NCBI RefSeq assembly: GCF_963666545.1
Contig: NZ_OY762899.1
Span: 3,038,001-3,102,000, forward strand
Source: an uncultured Bacteroides sp.
GTDB lineage: Bacteria; Bacteroidota; Bacteroidia; Bacteroidales; Bacteroidaceae
Reading direction: 5' to 3'
DNA: 64,000 nt
Shown piece by piece: positions 42,701 to 49,001 of the stretch. The stretch's first letter is position 1, and each line of letters opens with the position of its first letter. The notes under the pieces were generated by a model, which was not told the origin of the DNA, made no database searches, and saw only the letters and a program-made list of their open reading frames with translations. A program made the position numbers and the translations under genes.

Positions 42701-42875
42701 CTATTGATGTATTTCCTTTCACCGTAACATTTGCTCCGATGATTGGTTCGTTGTGTTCGTCAACGACTACTCCTTTTGCTATGACTCCAGTTTGCGCTGT
42801 TATGGCAAAACTATACAACAGCATGCAAAAAACAAGTAAGGGAATTTTTCGAATTTGTTTTACTACATTTTTCAT
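39747..42875 (-). CDS. xusA: SusC-like TonB-dependent receptor XusA
   Basis: 1042 residues. Signal peptide ending FAITAQ, carboxypeptidase-D-like domain (about residues 30-115, GVIAKGVVVDEHNEPIIGANV), TonB-box region LQEVVVVGFGQQKKAS, plug (GQALTGNLPGVVT, DASATAVFGVRGANGVILITTKRG), and beta-barrel ending FNLGFKITL. First of the two SusCD transporters of the locus; known xus loci have the same doubled set. The start codon is embedded in the second unit of a 12-nt direct repeat. A 133-bp gap to GH43 contains no clear -7 box, so it may depend on the upstream promoter. Confidence 0.93.
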   Translation of the reverse strand: MKNVVKQIRKIPLLVFCMLLYSFAITAQTGVIAKGVVVDEHNEPIIGANVTVKGNTSIGTIADLDGNFQLKVPSSNSILVVSFIGMATKEVKVGTAKSIKIVLQTDNVQLQEVVVVGFGQQKKASVVGAIAQTNSKALERTGGVTSLGQALTGNLPGVVTMTTTGKPGDEDPKITIRGVTSWNNSDPLVLVDGVERPMNNVDINSVASISVLKDASATAVFGVRGANGVILITTKRGEEGKAVINISASTTLKTYSKLPDMMDSYNALSLRNQAIESELAYHPTSWSYYLSQDRLNKYRYPANQAEAERYPNMDWVDYLLKDVATSYNANVNISGGTKFVKYFASADFAHEGDIYKKVTNTKGYDPGFSYDRINVRSNLDFSLTKTTKLHLNLSGSHAVKKATRSQYENLVWSAFYGISPDSFMPVYSDGTFGYYYPNPTQAATNSYENLSVSGIGYTTDDRLNTDFTLEQDLGFLLKGLNVQGKLAFDNAFRETDRGVDDTNDWENEAHKWIDPETGQEYTDITPDALYKFDFKNNNAWRTGAGTVQNWATYRRMNYSAQLNYSNKFGNHTVGGMGNFSREQYATGSEQPHYRENWVFRATYDYDSRYMVEYNGAYNGSEIFAKENRFAFFNSGAIGWMVSEEPLVKKLDLKWLDMLKLRASYGQIGDDNVNGRWLYMDTWNNGGSYRQSLTGVDPAKSPYTWWQQSQLGNKNLKWEVATKLDLAADFAFFGGVISGSFDYFKEKRSDILITGANRAVPSYFGTSAPVDNLGKVDSEGFEFDVRWNKQLNRDWRLWGNASLTHAVSKIKEADDPKLKPDYQKKAGKAIEQNYSYVDHGYYNSWDELYGSTAHDEYDSGRKPGNYVILDYDADGIISVNDNIPYGFTATPQNTMNLQVGFDYKGWSFFVQFYGVSNVSRSVGLSSLGGTRNTAFDEGSYWSPTNQNADVPLPRWLNQTSKYTDGTRFLFDGSYTRLKYAELSYTFSEEKWLKTSGLNSLKLFVNGNNLLLWTDMPDDRESNTGGWSAYPTQRRFNLGFKITL

Positions 42876-42903
42876 TTACTATTAGTTTAAGTTTACTATT
42901 AGT
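42875..42903 (-). repeat. 12-nt direct repeat at the xusA translation start
   Basis: On the coding strand ACTAATAGTAAA occurs twice with a 17-bp period, and the second copy runs into the start codon. No Shine-Dalgarno sequence is present; A-rich leaders without one are normal in Bacteroides. Possibly an RBS duplication. Confidence 0.6.
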
Positions 42904-43008
42904 GAAGATTTAATAACTGTTTAAAAGATTAACTAGAGAAGATTTAACTACCATCATTCATTTCCTTCATAAGCGTACATTTTAAGATTAACAAACACAT
43001 AATTCTAA

Positions 43009-44742
43009 TTATTTACAAGTAGCATATAAGCCAATAGTAGTGCCGGTAAATCCTCCTGCTGTTGCAGTTGATAAATACGTGGCATCAATATTCTTACATA
43101 ATAATTTCCAGTTTACTTCATCAGATGAATAGTAAAAGTCCAAATGGGTGCCTCTTGAAATCACTTTCAAGTCTATTGCTGTTATTTCATCATCTATTTT
43201 ATGGCTGTACAATGTTTTATTTTCAGACTCACCAATTCGTTTGAGAGAGATATGTTTTGCACTACCCTCTTTTCCTACGCACAGAAAATATTGATGCAAT
43301 TCATCCTTAAATAATAGAAGACCTGCCATTTCTTTATCATTGGAAGGATTGAACAACATACGAGTATCACATTCAAATTTATGATGTTGTATCCGGCGAC
43401 ACACATAAGCAGGCGCGTCTTTTTCGGTAGTACTTATATTTGCACATTTTAAAGTAAGATAGCCCGGCGTTTGAGTCAAATTGTACAGGTCGTTTGCAGG
43501 AGCACGCAACGTCATCCAATCCATACTGAGTGCAGTAGAATCAAATGTTTCGTTTCGCTCAAAATTTCCAAAAGTAACTTCCTTCTCGCGCTTCACGCCT
43601 TTTCGGTTTACCATTAAAGGTACTAACTCATCATCTTGAGTCATATAAGGAAAGCCATCATCGCTCCATCTTACAGGCATCAGGAAAGTTTCACGACCCA
43701 AATTTTCAAACTTATTATTAATAGGACGACAGGCCAAAAACACAGCCCACCAGTCGCCTTCTTTCGTCTGAATTATGTCGGCATGACCGGCACATGTCAC
43801 CGGATTAGGGCGAGAAGGATCTAAATGTCGCTGTGTTAGTATCGGATTATTTTTCCACGGAGTAAATGTACCCATTGGAGAATCACCACCAAAAATGACT
43901 TCCGAGTGCCAATTACTGGTTCCTCCTTCGGCAGACATCAGGAAATATTTCCCATTAATCTTATAAAGATGCGGTCCCTCGATCCAAATAGGTTTATCAG
44001 CTGGGTAAGCTCCTTTATTTATCAATATTTTACGAGGTCCAACTGTTTTGTTCGTGTGCACATCAAATTCTTGTACCCGTATGGTCCGATGGCCGCTATA
44101 CTCAGGTTTATTATCGGGTGCATCATCGTTATTAACAATATACGCCTTTCCGTTATCATCAAAAAAGAACGAAGGATCAATGCCGGTTACTTCAGGTAAC
44201 ATAATAGGATCTGACCATTCACCAAAAGGGTCTTGAGTTTTCACGAAAAAGTTTCCAGCACCCACATTCGTTGTTATCATGTAATAACTCTTATTGTGAG
44301 GATTATACTCAATTGCCGGAGCAAAAATGCCACCACTCACATGTTGACCTTTCATATTCACCAATTGCGATGGTCTGTTTAAGATGTTGCCAACTTGTTT
44401 CCAGTTCACTAAGTCTTTACTATGAAAAAGAGGAACTCCGGGGAAGTAGGTAAAAGTAGAAGTTGCAAGGAAATAATCCCCTTCACCATTAGTACAAATA
44501 CTGGGATCAGAATACCAACCCGGTAAAATAGGATTGTAGAAATAGTCTTCACCAGGTAAAGGATTGGAAACGTAAAAGTCATCTTCTCCTTTGTAATTGA
44601 AATGGTCGAAGAGTGCTACTGACTTGCCTATTACCGGCAAATTTTCGTCTTTATGCAAAGAACTGCATGATACAGTGTAAAAGCCTAAGACACATGCTGA
44701 CAACAGCACAGCCGATCTTAATCTCTGAGATTGCTTATTCAT
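43009..44742 (-). CDS. GH43 beta-xylosidase / alpha-L-arabinofuranosidase
   Basis: 577 residues from the ATG beginning MNKQSQRL, chosen because it starts a clean signal peptide; a longer reading would begin 24 codons earlier, upstream of the probable promoter. LLSAC and YTVSC are both possible lipobox sites. Five-bladed beta-propeller with general base Asp79 (WYSDPSIC), pKa modulator Asp189 (GIDPSFFF) and general acid Glu255 (WIEGPHLY), followed by a C-terminal beta-sandwich (about residues 385-577). It trims xylose or arabinose from xylo-oligosaccharides; which one cannot be told from the sequence. It is the first gene of the xylan operon by position, downstream of the TGTTAC cluster. Confidence 0.9.
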   Translation of the reverse strand: MNKQSQRLRSAVLLSACVLGFYTVSCSSLHKDENLPVIGKSVALFDHFNYKGEDDFYVSNPLPGEDYFYNPILPGWYSDPSICTNGEGDYFLATSTFTYFPGVPLFHSKDLVNWKQVGNILNRPSQLVNMKGQHVSGGIFAPAIEYNPHNKSYYMITTNVGAGNFFVKTQDPFGEWSDPIMLPEVTGIDPSFFFDDNGKAYIVNNDDAPDNKPEYSGHRTIRVQEFDVHTNKTVGPRKILINKGAYPADKPIWIEGPHLYKINGKYFLMSAEGGTSNWHSEVIFGGDSPMGTFTPWKNNPILTQRHLDPSRPNPVTCAGHADIIQTKEGDWWAVFLACRPINNKFENLGRETFLMPVRWSDDGFPYMTQDDELVPLMVNRKGVKREKEVTFGNFERNETFDSTALSMDWMTLRAPANDLYNLTQTPGYLTLKCANISTTEKDAPAYVCRRIQHHKFECDTRMLFNPSNDKEMAGLLLFKDELHQYFLCVGKEGSAKHISLKRIGESENKTLYSHKIDDEITAIDLKVISRGTHLDFYYSSDEVNWKLLCKNIDATYLSTATAGGFTGTTIGLYATCK

Positions 44743-44743
44743 A

Positions 44744-44812
44744 GTACTTCGAATATGGTTTATTAGTAACCTTACCTTTGCGCAGTCCTGAAGGGCTACA
44801 CGTTCGAAGTAC
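44744..44812. repeat. 10-bp inverted repeat flanking a promoter-like motif at the GH43 start
   Basis: GTACTTCGAA and TTCGAAGTAC, perfect, 49 bp apart; the inner arm ends one base before the GH43 ATG. Between them the + strand carries TACCTTTG (44773-44780), the -7 octamer of the rpsF promoter, pointing away from GH43. A 10-bp match at this distance can arise by chance several times in a window of this size. Confidence 0.45.
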
Positions 44813-44819
44813 AAAAATA
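44812..44819 (-). promoter_or_regulatory. Candidate -7 box of the xylan operon
   Basis: Read on the - strand, TATTTTTG matches TAnnTTTG, 70 bp before the GH43 ATG. No good -33 box, as expected if the hybrid regulator activates it from the boxes 50-110 bp upstream. Confidence 0.45.
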
Positions 44820-44870
44820 TAATACCTTTTTCAAGAGATTTAAAAAGGATGATACACGATTTTAAAGAGG

Positions 44871-45001
44871 TGTTACAGAATCGTTTTTTATGTTACATTA
44901 TCATTAGTACATGTTACGTAACAATAGTTAAACATCCCTTAATCAGTAGTTTAGTTCATTCTGGCTTTATTTATTGCAGTCTAGGCTATTCTTTATGTTA
45001 C
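44871..45001. promoter_or_regulatory. Cluster of TGTTAC boxes (candidate operator of the xylan regulon)
   Basis: TGTTAC starts at 44871, 44891 and 44912, that is 20 and 21 bp apart (two helical turns). The third is part of the 12-bp palindrome TGTTACGTAACA, and a fourth copy (ATGTTAC) starts at 44995. The same half-site occurs twice in the dyad upstream of the hybrid regulator gene. Confidence 0.55.
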
Positions 45002-45091
45002 TTTCTCTTATCTGTAAATGAGTAGGGAAGTACAGGGTGTCTTACCCTGGAAAAGGTTGACTTCATAATCACCCTATAAAATTATAGTAAG

Positions 45092-45451
45092 ATGAAAAAG
45101 TCAGACGTTTATTCAGATTCGTTTCGTTTAGAAGTTCTCTCGGCGTATTTTGACACTCAGGAATCTCTTTATTCTTTATCTTCAAAAACAGGAGTTTCCC
45201 GTAGCACTTTATGGCGTTGGATTCATACCTTTGAGACCTCTAACCCTGAAATGGTAGCGTGTATGAAGAAAAAAGATTCTCCCCGGAATGATCAGTTGAA
45301 TGAAATCGCAGCTTTAAAGCGTGAAAATGCCCGTTTACAGCAAGAACTTAAGCATGAGCAGTTGCGTTCGCATGCCTATGACACCATGATCGATATCGCT
45401 GAAGAGATGTTTAACATCCCCATCAGAAAAAAATCTGGCACCAAACAGTGA
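45092..45451 (+). CDS. IS3-family transposase OrfA
   Basis: 119 residues: helix-turn-helix of the IS150 InsJ type (SLSSKTGVSRSTLWRWIHTFE, about residues 30-50) and a C-terminal leucine-rich coiled coil (NEIAALKRENARLQQELKHEQ) used for multimerisation. It binds the IS ends. The stop codon overlaps the GTG of orfB by four bases. A run of seven A, A AAA AAA in the OrfA frame at 45427-45433, lies 6 codons before the stop and would allow a -1 shift into the orfB frame to give the OrfAB transposase. Confidence 0.88.
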   Translation: MKKSDVYSDSFRLEVLSAYFDTQESLYSLSSKTGVSRSTLWRWIHTFETSNPEMVACMKKKDSPRNDQLNEIAALKRENARLQQELKHEQLRSHAYDTMIDIAEEMFNIPIRKKSGTKQ

Positions 45452-46377
45452 GAAGGCTTTGCACCGAGGGTACACACCTTTCCGTAGTTACCCTGTGTGC
45501 GCTGTTTGGTAAGACGAAACAAGCCTATTATAAGTATGATGATAACCGGTATTTGGAGTATCTGGCTAAGGAGAATTTTATTCTTGAATATGTCAAGGAG
45601 GTACGTCGAAAAGATCCGGGCATTGGTGGTGAGAAACTGTGGTATATGTATCGCCAATGCTTTGGAGATGAGCATGCCCTTGGGCGCGACCGCTTTATGG
45701 AAATTATATCCAAGTATGGGCTCAATGTGCGTAAGCGCGTTCGTCATCCTCGCACGACTGATTCTTCCCATCATCTTCCTAAACATCCTGATTTGACACG
45801 TAGCCTGTTACCTTGTCGTCCCAATGAGTTGTGGGTAAGCGACATCACTTATATCCTTTTGTGGCTGGATGAAACACGTTACACATTCTGTTATCTGTCG
45901 ATAATAACCGATGCCTACACCAAGGAGATTATCGGTTATTGCGTGGGAGAAACTCTTGAAAGCATTTATGCGCTCAAAGCGTTGGAGATGGCTTTCAAAC
46001 GATTAAAAGGAGTTGATGAAGTCGATCTGATCCATCATTCAGACCGAGGCGTTCAATACGCAAGCTTTGAATATACCTCCGGTTTGCATGCAAAAGGAGT
46101 TCGCATCAGCATGACCGAAAGTGGCAATCCAAAAGATAACGCCGTGGCCGAAAGAGTAAACGGCATCATCAAGCATGAACTACTTAAAGACATGCGGTTC
46201 CATACGATAGAAAAAGTGCGTGGGGCACTAAAAACGGCTGTTGGGTTTTATAATAACGAGCGACCACACATGAGCCTGGATATGATGACACCTGCGCAAG
46301 CAGCAACTAAAAGTGGAATACTCAATAAAAAATGGGTTAGTTACAGAGAAAAATATCTTCTGACTAATCAATTATAA
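45448..46377 (+). CDS. IS3-family transposase OrfB (DDE integrase core)
   Basis: 309 residues from a GTG; in practice probably made as a fusion with OrfA by -1 frameshifting, since the frame is open back through the A7 run. HTH_21 region (about residues 45-100), then the retroviral-integrase core with catalytic Asp in WVSDITYI, Asp in HHSDRGVQYAS and Glu in NAVAERVNGIIKHELL, spaced as in the D-D-(35)-E motif of IS3. No internal stop, so the element may be active. Confidence 0.92.
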   Translation: MRRLCTEGTHLSVVTLCALFGKTKQAYYKYDDNRYLEYLAKENFILEYVKEVRRKDPGIGGEKLWYMYRQCFGDEHALGRDRFMEIISKYGLNVRKRVRHPRTTDSSHHLPKHPDLTRSLLPCRPNELWVSDITYILLWLDETRYTFCYLSIITDAYTKEIIGYCVGETLESIYALKALEMAFKRLKGVDEVDLIHHSDRGVQYASFEYTSGLHAKGVRISMTESGNPKDNAVAERVNGIIKHELLKDMRFHTIEKVRGALKTAVGFYNNERPHMSLDMMTPAQAATKSGILNKKWVSYREKYLLTNQL

Positions 46378-46504
46378 ATGCTAATATTATATACATTTGC
46401 ACATGAAGAAGCCAAGAATGATCTGTTTATAACAGATTCAAGAGAAGAAAAGAGGTTTTTTTCTCTTTATCTTCTCCTACAATAGCTAAGTGGCTACTTA
46501 ATTG

Positions 46505-46609
46505 AGCGATAACCAGTGGTTAGTCTGCCACTTTTAGTGATAAGACAACTGCAGGGTCAACTAACTTCAGTAATAAGACAAAGTTCGGTCTACTTAATTT
46601 AGCAATAAG
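46505..46609 (+). repeat. Imperfect ~32-bp tandem repeat, four units, inside the IS tail
   Basis: AGCGATAA, AGTGATAAGACAA, AGTAATAAGACAA and AGCAATAAG begin at 46505, 46536, 46569 and 46601 (31-33 bp apart), each followed some 15-20 bases later by a CTAnCTT or CTACTTAA-like segment. Possibly extra transposase-binding sites or a structural tail of the IS. Confidence 0.6.
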
Positions 46610-46689
46610 CTTAATCAGAAGACAACCTTATTTAGGATTAGTAGTTTTTTTAGTCAACCACTTATACAAATAAACTAAATCAAAGTCAA

Positions 46690-46859
46690 CCATTTCCAGG
46701 GAAATACAGGGCAAATCTGGTGCGAATATTAGTTTCATGATATTCTTATGTGCTGAAACAAAAAGTTTTAATACGTTGAAACTTTTGTTTCAGCATGTCA
46801 AACCTTTTGTTTCAACGTAAGAAACCTTTAGTTTCAGCACTAGAAACAAATGGCGAGAA
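46690..46859 (+). repeat. 170-bp hairpin-rich dispersed repeat, copy 2
   Basis: Same orientation as the copy at 22.9 kb and 94% identical by hand count (10 substitutions, no gaps). Its first 19 bp coincide with the right end of the IS. It keeps all the GAAAC/GTTTC stems. After it comes an inverse copy of its own first bases, so the unit may be a short element with inverted ends. Confidence 0.85.
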
Positions 46860-46907
46860 TGTACTTCCCTGGAATTAGAAGCTATAGCTATTTATAAAAA
46901 GATCGGT

Positions 46908-47495
46908 TTAGAATATTTTGTCGGTACTGAGAATGATTTCACCGAAAGGAATCATGGCGTTAAACAAGGCTATTTGTTGGTAGGAGTGCAAGTCTTCCGC
47001 ACGAATTTGTTTTTCTTCTATTAATCCCTTATCGAGGAGAAATGCTCTTTGAGTGCCTTTTAGTAGCGGGGCGGATGGTGTAAACCAATTTTCCCCATCA
47101 AAGAGGGCTATATTGGCGATGGAGGTGTCGGTTAGCAAACCCTTCTTTACGATGAGGACATCGTCTTGATTGCATCGTTGGGCAAAAAGACTGTTGAGCG
47201 TGTCCCGGTCTGTGCTTTTGTGATGATAATCAATCGTGTCTGAATTGATTAACTGCAAGGAATGAATAGGGCGAACGGTATATGATGCATAAGTTACTTC
47301 TTCTATTTTCTCCTGATAAATCACTCTGCACTTTATGCGACCTTCACTTTGTGAAGGGGTGATATAGTCGAATAAATTGAGGGGTGGTAATTGTCCGAAA
47401 TGGTCAGCACGAGTTTCGTTCATTCTTTTGTTGTGGTATGCAAGGTTACACACAACGCCGTCTTCTATCCGTATGGTTTCAATAAATAGGTACAT
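46908..47495 (-). CDS. pabC: Aminotransferase class IV, probable aminodeoxychorismate lyase
   Basis: 195 residues, shorter than the 270-300 usual for the family; a compact form is common in Bacteroidetes. It would cleave 4-amino-4-deoxychorismate to p-aminobenzoate and pyruvate for folate. The class IV pyridoxal-phosphate lysine is probably in HHKSTDR, and LLTDTSIANIALFDG is the conserved loop before the cofactor phosphate site. It overlaps the 3' end of pabB by 17 bp in the same direction, which is the main support for the lyase role; a branched-chain or D-amino-acid aminotransferase is less likely. Confidence 0.78.
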   Translation of the reverse strand: MYLFIETIRIEDGVVCNLAYHNKRMNETRADHFGQLPPLNLFDYITPSQSEGRIKCRVIYQEKIEEVTYASYTVRPIHSLQLINSDTIDYHHKSTDRDTLNSLFAQRCNQDDVLIVKKGLLTDTSIANIALFDGENWFTPSAPLLKGTQRAFLLDKGLIEEKQIRAEDLHSYQQIALFNAMIPFGEIILSTDKIF

Positions 47496-48468
47496 AAATT
47501 TTCTGTATCATTTCTTGGTACTCATTTTTTGCATTACTTTGGCTAGTAATTCCACCTCCACTTTTAAAGAATAGTTCGCCGTTTTTTTGTTCGATGAAGC
47601 GAATCATAACAGCACTATCGAGGTTCTTACCATCGAAATAGCCAACTATCCCGGTGTAAAATCCGCGTTCATAATCTTCTGCTTTGCTTATTATCTCCAT
47701 CGTTTTAGGTTTTGGGGCCCCCGTAATGGAGCCTGCAGGAAGAAGCTTGAAGAGTGTTTCACCCAGATGCGAATCGTAATCGGGAGGAAGCTGTCCGCTG
47801 ATTTCCGTGCTTGTTTGCAAGATAGGGCCTTGGCTGGTTTGTACGGTATCGATGTATCGGTATTGCAACACCTGTACTTGTTCGGCCACGATGCTAAGAT
47901 CATTGCGAATGAGGTCTGTAATGGTGGCATGTTCGGCTATTTCTTTCGGATCGCTCATTAGTTGCTTTTCGGCATTTGGAAAGTTAGCATCTATGGTTCC
48001 TTTCATGGGATAAGAAAAAATCTTTCCTTGGTGGATGCGTACAAATATTTCAGGAGAGAAGCAGACAAAGTGATCTTTTATCCACAACTTGTATGGAGCT
48101 TCTGAGCGATAGAATATCTCTTCTAAGGTAAGATTGGTGGATATGGGAGTGCTGCAAGTTAGATTTGTGAGGAAGCTGTTTCCGGCCAGAATATTTTTTC
48201 GAACGATCTGAAAAGAATGGTTGTATGTGCTAAAAGGAATTGGATGAGGCTGCCAAAAAAGCGCTGTTTTCTTTTCTTTTGAAGTGGGAGCGTTGTGGCA
48301 ATTTGTATATCCATTCAGATTGTATCGTAACTCTGCTGAATTGATATTGTTGGTTTCTTCAATGTAGGAACAGTCTTGCTTATAATTGATGATAAACACA
48401 AATTGTTTTCCTGCATTTGCCAGAGAGCCAATTCGTGCTATGGCTTCTTCTTTAGCGTAAGTTCTCAT
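47479..48468 (-). CDS. pabB: Aminodeoxychorismate synthase component I
   Basis: Makes 4-amino-4-deoxychorismate from chorismate and ammonia for p-aminobenzoate. 329 residues: only the chorismate-binding domain, with a shortened N-terminal part. YPMKGTID contains the catalytic Lys that separates PabB from anthranilate synthase TrpE, and LLPAGSITGAPKPKTMEII and GIVGYFDG are the family signatures. The glutaminase partner PabA is not next to it and would have to come from elsewhere, perhaps shared with TrpG. Followed by the pabC-like gene with an overlap. Confidence 0.88.
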   Translation of the reverse strand: MRTYAKEEAIARIGSLANAGKQFVFIINYKQDCSYIEETNNINSAELRYNLNGYTNCHNAPTSKEKKTALFWQPHPIPFSTYNHSFQIVRKNILAGNSFLTNLTCSTPISTNLTLEEIFYRSEAPYKLWIKDHFVCFSPEIFVRIHQGKIFSYPMKGTIDANFPNAEKQLMSDPKEIAEHATITDLIRNDLSIVAEQVQVLQYRYIDTVQTSQGPILQTSTEISGQLPPDYDSHLGETLFKLLPAGSITGAPKPKTMEIISKAEDYERGFYTGIVGYFDGKNLDSAVMIRFIEQKNGELFFKSGGGITSQSNAKNEYQEMIQKIYVPIY

Positions 48469-48483
48469 CCTTTTTATTCATCT

Positions 48484-48987
48484 TTAGAAGAGTTTGGTTC
48501 TTTCTATTTCACCTTCAAAATTAGGAGTAAATATATCTGTTCCTATATTCGCTTTTATCTCTTCAATACTCCAGAAACGCCCACTATCCAGTTCGTCGCT
48601 AGGTGAGATCACGCCATCATATATCGTTTTGTGGGTAAAGACTAGTTCTCGTTCACGGGCAGATTCAAAAATGTAATGGGCGAGTTGCTCAGGTATGAAA
48701 TCGGTTATACCCAGTTCTTCTTTCGCTTCTCGCTTGAGAGCAATCTCGATACTTTCGCCCAAATCTACATGTCCGCCTACGGAAGTATCCCATTTGCCGG
48801 GTTGTACATCTTTCCATTCAGGACGTTTTTGTAGATAAAGTTCTCCTTTGGAGTTGAATACATGTAGATGAATGACGGGATGTAGCAGCATACTTCCACT
48901 GTGACACTCTCCACGGGTGGCTGAGCTGATGATGTTTCCATCTTCGTCTACGATAGGAAAAATCTCTTGCTGATTGTCTTGATTCAT
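48484..48987 (-). CDS. Nudix hydrolase
   Basis: 167 residues with a complete Nudix box, GGHVDLGESIEIALKREAKEELG (Gx5Ex7REUxEExG pattern), for Mg2+-dependent hydrolysis of a nucleoside diphosphate linked to another group. The N-terminal EIFPIVDEDGNIISSATRGECH and HPVIHLHVFNSKGELYLQKRP resemble isopentenyl-diphosphate isomerase-like Nudix proteins of Bacteroidetes, but the isomerase active-site residues are not evident. Substrate unknown. It sits 15 bp before pabB and 15 bp after the queA-type gene, so all four - strand genes may form one transcript. Confidence 0.85.
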   Translation of the reverse strand: MNQDNQQEIFPIVDEDGNIISSATRGECHSGSMLLHPVIHLHVFNSKGELYLQKRPEWKDVQPGKWDTSVGGHVDLGESIEIALKREAKEELGITDFIPEQLAHYIFESARERELVFTHKTIYDGVISPSDELDSGRFWSIEEIKANIGTDIFTPNFEGEIERTKLF

Positions 48988-49001
48988 ATAGAATGTGTTT
49001 A

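Larger units (their letters stand above)
44743..45037. other. Regulatory region upstream of the xylan operon
   Basis: 295 bp without a gene. From the operon outward: a 10-bp inverted repeat flanking a + strand TACCTTTG motif, a - strand -7 box, three TGTTAC boxes and a fourth further out, then GGGAAGTACAGGG, which matches the start of the 170-bp repeat, and the left end of the IS. Confidence 0.7.
45038..46708 (+). mobile_element. IS3-family insertion sequence (IS150-type), complete
   Basis: 1671 bp. The left end TGTCTTACCCTGGAAAAGG and the right end read inward, TGTATTTCCCTGGAAATGG, match at 16 of 19 positions and continue with TTGACTT; they begin with TGT as in IS150. GGG stands directly outside both ends, fitting the 3-bp target duplication of this group. 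It contains two overlapping transposase frames. The 330 bp between orfB and the right end are unusually long for the family and hold a 32-bp imperfect tandem repeat. Confidence 0.82.
46378..46907. other. Gene-free region: IS tail and second copy of the 170-bp repeat
   Basis: 530 bp without a gene. It holds the last part of the IS with a 32-bp tandem repeat and the right terminal repeat, then the second copy of the 170-bp repeat, then GTACTTCCCTGGAA, which is the inverse complement of the TTCCAGGGAAGTAC found at the start of repeat copy 1. Confidence 0.8.

Noticed and set aside
42139-42885. A 248-codon + strand frame opposite the start of xusA
   Set aside because: It mirrors the conserved plug and carboxypeptidase-like domain codons; the protein is low in complexity and matches no family.
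44743-44814. 24-codon N-terminal extension of GH43
   Set aside because: It precedes a complete signal peptide and spans the likely transcription start.
44870-44930. TGTTACGTAACA as a site for a DNA invertase
   Set aside because: The palindrome stands alone without a partner site at a suitable distance; the phased direct repeats favour an activator site.
46378-46700. The 32-bp tandem repeat as a CRISPR or attachment site
   Set aside because: The units drift strongly, there are no spacers, and no integrase gene is close; it lies inside the IS tail.
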